The notes below the pieces were generated by a model. It was not told the DNA's origin, did not search any database, and saw only the letters and a program-made list of their open reading frames with translations. Shown here in pieces: positions 62,120 to 64,000 of a DNA stretch of 64,000 nt (position 1 is its first letter; each line of letters begins with the position of its first letter). The stretch is from an uncultured Paracoccus sp. (lineage in GTDB: Bacteria; Pseudomonadota; Alphaproteobacteria; Rhodobacterales; Rhodobacteraceae), in contig NZ_CAMEFG010000001.1 in assembly GCF_945915435.1 (NCBI RefSeq), positions 62,001 to 126,000 on the forward strand. Reading direction: 5' to 3'. The translations under genes and the position numbers were made by a program.

Positions 62120-62340
62120 GGCCCGCCCGACATTCGCGCGGCGCTGAAGCCTTCCATCGCATATTTCGCAGGCGCATAGAGGCTGGTTCCCGCGCCCGGT
62201 GCCCGGCGCGCGATCAAGGTGATGTTGATGATGATATGGCCGCGCTGGCGGGCGCGCATACGATCCCCGGTTTCAAGGACATGGTTTGCCAGCGCCAAGC
62301 CAAGACCGCGGGAAATTTCCATGATGAGCCAGGTTTTCAG
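62120..62340 (-). pseudogene. Short-chain dehydrogenase remnant
   Basis: The N-terminal piece K-T-W-L-I-M-E-I-S-R-G-L-G-L-A-L-A resembles the SDR nucleotide loop (normally I-T-G-x-S-R-G-L-G). It is joined directly to H-I-I-I-N-I-T-L-I-A and Y-A-P-A-K-Y-A-M-E-G-F-S-A, the region of the catalytic Y-x3-K. The about 80 residues normally between are missing, and the C-terminal part is not recognisable. Confidence 0.7.
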
Positions 62341-62390
62341 CCTTGCCTCGAAGGGGTGAGCCGTTGCGAAACAGGGGCCGCGAAAGGCTG

Positions 62391-62603
62391 TCAATGCAGG
62401 ACATGGACGTTCCGGCCCCAGATCTCGATCCTGTAGCGGGGCAGTCTGCCGCAGCCGGGGGGCACATTGTGCGGCTGACCGGATTTCAGGTCGAATTCGG
62501 CGAAATGCAGCGGGCAGACGATCCTGCCGGATTCCATGAAGCCTTCCGAAAGGGATGCGTCCGCGTGCGGGCACCTGTCGTTCACCGCGTAAAGCTGCCC
62601 GCC
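62391..62603 (-). pseudogene. Rieske ferredoxin fragment
   Basis: About 70 residues ending at TGA 62391-62393. C-P-H and, 17 residues later, C-P-L-H are the Rieske [2Fe-2S] ligands, and G-G-Q-L-Y-A-V-N-D-R precedes them as in dioxygenase-type ferredoxins. The N-terminal third is missing and the coding frame joins a ferredoxin-reductase fragment near 62605. Confidence 0.75.
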
Positions 62604-62878
62604 TGTCCTGGCGGGCGTAAAGCACGACTTCGCAGCCGATCTGCCGCGCCGCCGCCGCGATTTCCAGGTCAGGCCAGCCGCCGCCCACGATCCCCACCCG
62701 CAAGCCGGGCCGCAGGGCCTTGCGGAAACGGGCGGCGTCCTCGACGGTGCGGATGGCGTGGACACGGCCATCCCCGCGATCAAGGCCGGGAAGGCGGCGG
62801 ACGGACCCGCCGGTTGCCAGCACCAGCTTGTCATAGGGGTGACGCCGACCGTCCTAGGTCAGCACCTCTTTCGTTTCG
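62604..62878 (-). pseudogene. FAD-dependent ferredoxin reductase fragment
   Basis: The frame reads E-V-L-T, then TAG (62854-62856), then D-G-R-R-H-P-Y-D-K-L-V-L-A-T-G-G. The NAD-binding loop V-G-I-V-G-G-G and A-A-A-A-R-Q-I-G-C-E-V follow. This is the middle third of a dioxygenase-system reductase, about 90 residues of an expected 400. It is cut on both sides, by the MOSC gene and the Rieske fragment. Confidence 0.75.
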
Positions 62879-63296
62879 CGGCAAGCGATTGGCGGCTCAG
62901 CAGGTGAATCGGCTGCATCGAATATCTGCGTTCGGCGACGGTCGAGCCGACGCGCTCGCCATAGCGGACCAGGCCGACCCTTGTGCCGATGATACCCTCA
63001 AGCCGGTCGAAGAACGCGGTTTCACCTTCGCAAAACCACTGCTGGCGATCATGGGAAAGCTCGATCAGGCTGTCGTCGCGCGTTCTGGCATTGAGGGCAG
63101 GTGCGATGTTCCACTTTCTCATCAGCGACGGATAGGCCATCTGTCCGCTTTGCAGTTCAAACAGCGCATGGGTGCGATCGCCCCGCAGGCCCCCGGCATC
63201 CATGCGGGCCAGCTCAAGCCGCTCGCCTGCCAAGGAACTGACGGGGTAACGCCAGATCTCGAGAAGCTTGCCGATCGTCGTGGTCCGTTCATTCAT
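62859..63296 (-). pseudogene. Truncated MOSC-domain protein
   Basis: 145 residues starting M-N-E-R-T-T-T. The N-terminal beta-barrel (W-R-Y-P-V-S-S-L-A-G-E) and the beginning of the MOSC domain (M-Q-P-I-H-L-L-S-R-Q-S-L-A) are present. The frame then runs into the reductase fragment and stops after K-R-K-R-C. The conserved cysteine region of MOSC proteins is lost. A short, possibly folded product could still be made, but it is truncated compared with relatives. Confidence 0.75.
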
Positions 63297-63415
63297 CGCT
63301 GCTGTCCTGTGTTGTCTGTGCCGGGGCATCAACCAGTGCCCCGACAGACTGCCGGCACGAGGCAGGTAAAAAACCTGTCCATGACGCTGGCAAGCGCAAT
63401 GATCGACAAAAGGCC

Positions 63416-64000
63416 TATTGCGCAGCCATGACCGACCATCTTTCGACCAGGTCGGCATGGCTTTCCCACCAGGCATCCACGGCTTGTTCCACGGTGATGC
63501 CCTCATTCATGTCGGCACTGATCCGGGTGATATCCTCGATAGGGATGAAAACGCTGGCCAGCGCCTCGCGGATAAGGGGGTTTTCAGCCGAAAACCCCTT
63601 GCCTGCAATCCAGTAATAGGTCTGCGGGGGCGCATCGTGCCGTTGGGGTCGGCGAGGAACTTGACGTCAAAAGCCCCGGCCATCCACGACGGTTCCCACA
63701 GCATCGCCACGATAGGTTCCTCGCGTTCCAGCGCAAAACTCAGCGCGGCGATCATGGCTGCGGTCGAACCGTCGATGATCTCGTAATCCAGGGCGTATTC
63801 ATCCACGGCATTGGCGACATTGCGCCTCAGCCCCGAACCGGGTTCGATGCCGATGATCCTGCCATCAACCTGGTCACGGACCGAGTTCAGTTGATCGATG
63901 GAATCGACATCCATATAAGAAGGAACGACCACCCCTTGGTCAAGACCATGAGACAGCACCGAAACCTTTTCCAGGCGCATGTGATTCCTTGCCCAATAAT
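63416..64000 (-). pseudogene. Glycine betaine/proline-type ABC binding protein, frameshifted and partial
   Basis: The frame from the window edge reads V-S-V-L-S-H-G-L-D-Q-G-V-V-V-P-S-Y and M-L-W-E-P-S-W-M, typical of OpuAC-like betaine binding proteins. At about 63640 the frame is lost after A-D-P-N-G-T-M. The correct continuation (Q-T-Y-Y-W-I-A-G-K-G-F-S to W-S-V-M-A-A-Q and TAG at 63416) is in the next frame, consistent with loss of one G before a C run. The N-terminus with its signal peptide lies beyond the window. Confidence 0.75.

Overview
This is a GC-rich window whose gene content and order point to an alphaproteobacterium of the Rhodobacteraceae, most likely Paracoccus or a close relative. 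The strongest pointers are a complete beta-hydroxyaspartate cycle cluster (bhcR divergent from bhcABCD), a DUF3422 protein, a class Ib ribonucleotide reductase operon and a full-length PntA/PntB pair. The genus call is inference. No tRNA, rRNA or CRISPR array was seen.

Layout. 1-4.7 kb is the rod-shape/elongasome operon (mreB 3' end, mreC, mreD, mrdA/PBP2, rodA), followed by a GhrA-type glyoxylate/hydroxypyruvate reductase. 5.6-11 kb holds accessory metabolic genes: a carbamoylase-family hydrolase, an orphan THI5-like binding protein, YitT, an ArsC-like protein, DUF3422 and an L,D-transpeptidase. 11-17 kb, on the minus strand, has pntAB, a small isoprenylcysteine-methyltransferase-like protein and malate synthase G. 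An alanine-rich membrane protein follows, then pepN, an acyltransferase, proB-obgE, selO, an EEP nuclease and eno. 27-31 kb is cysS-cimA-squalene/phytoene-synthase-like. 31-35 kb is a polyamine-type ABC transporter without a binding protein. 35-39 kb is nrdHIEF with a well-formed NrdR-type promoter and a long leader.

39-55 kb is the most coherent metabolic block. bhcRABCD converts glyoxylate plus glycine to oxaloacetate. Immediately downstream lie a nucleobase (NCS2) permease, 5-hydroxyisourate hydrolase, a LysR regulator, xdhABC and guanine deaminase. Purine breakdown by the ureide route can yield glyoxylate, the substrate of the BHA cycle, so the two modules may be metabolically linked. A dead IS5-like element sits between uraH and what looks like its terminator.

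55-64 kb is a disturbed accessory region. It has a lower-GC broken membrane-protein gene and an orphan FNR-type site. It also has a LysR-regulated oxidoreductase cluster: MFS, cyclophilin-like, Mn-cupin, Zn-alcohol dehydrogenase, a decayed aldo/keto reductase, a Tat-exported alpha/beta hydrolase with a Cys nucleophile, and a DHFR-like reductase. A gene graveyard follows: remnants of an SDR, a Rieske ferredoxin and a ferredoxin reductase, a truncated MOSC protein and a frameshifted betaine-type binding protein that runs off the window. I found no clearly new defence or mobile system. The best leads are the broken low-GC membrane gene, the nrd leader RNA, the BHA-cycle/purine neighbourhood and the cupin/hydrolase cluster.
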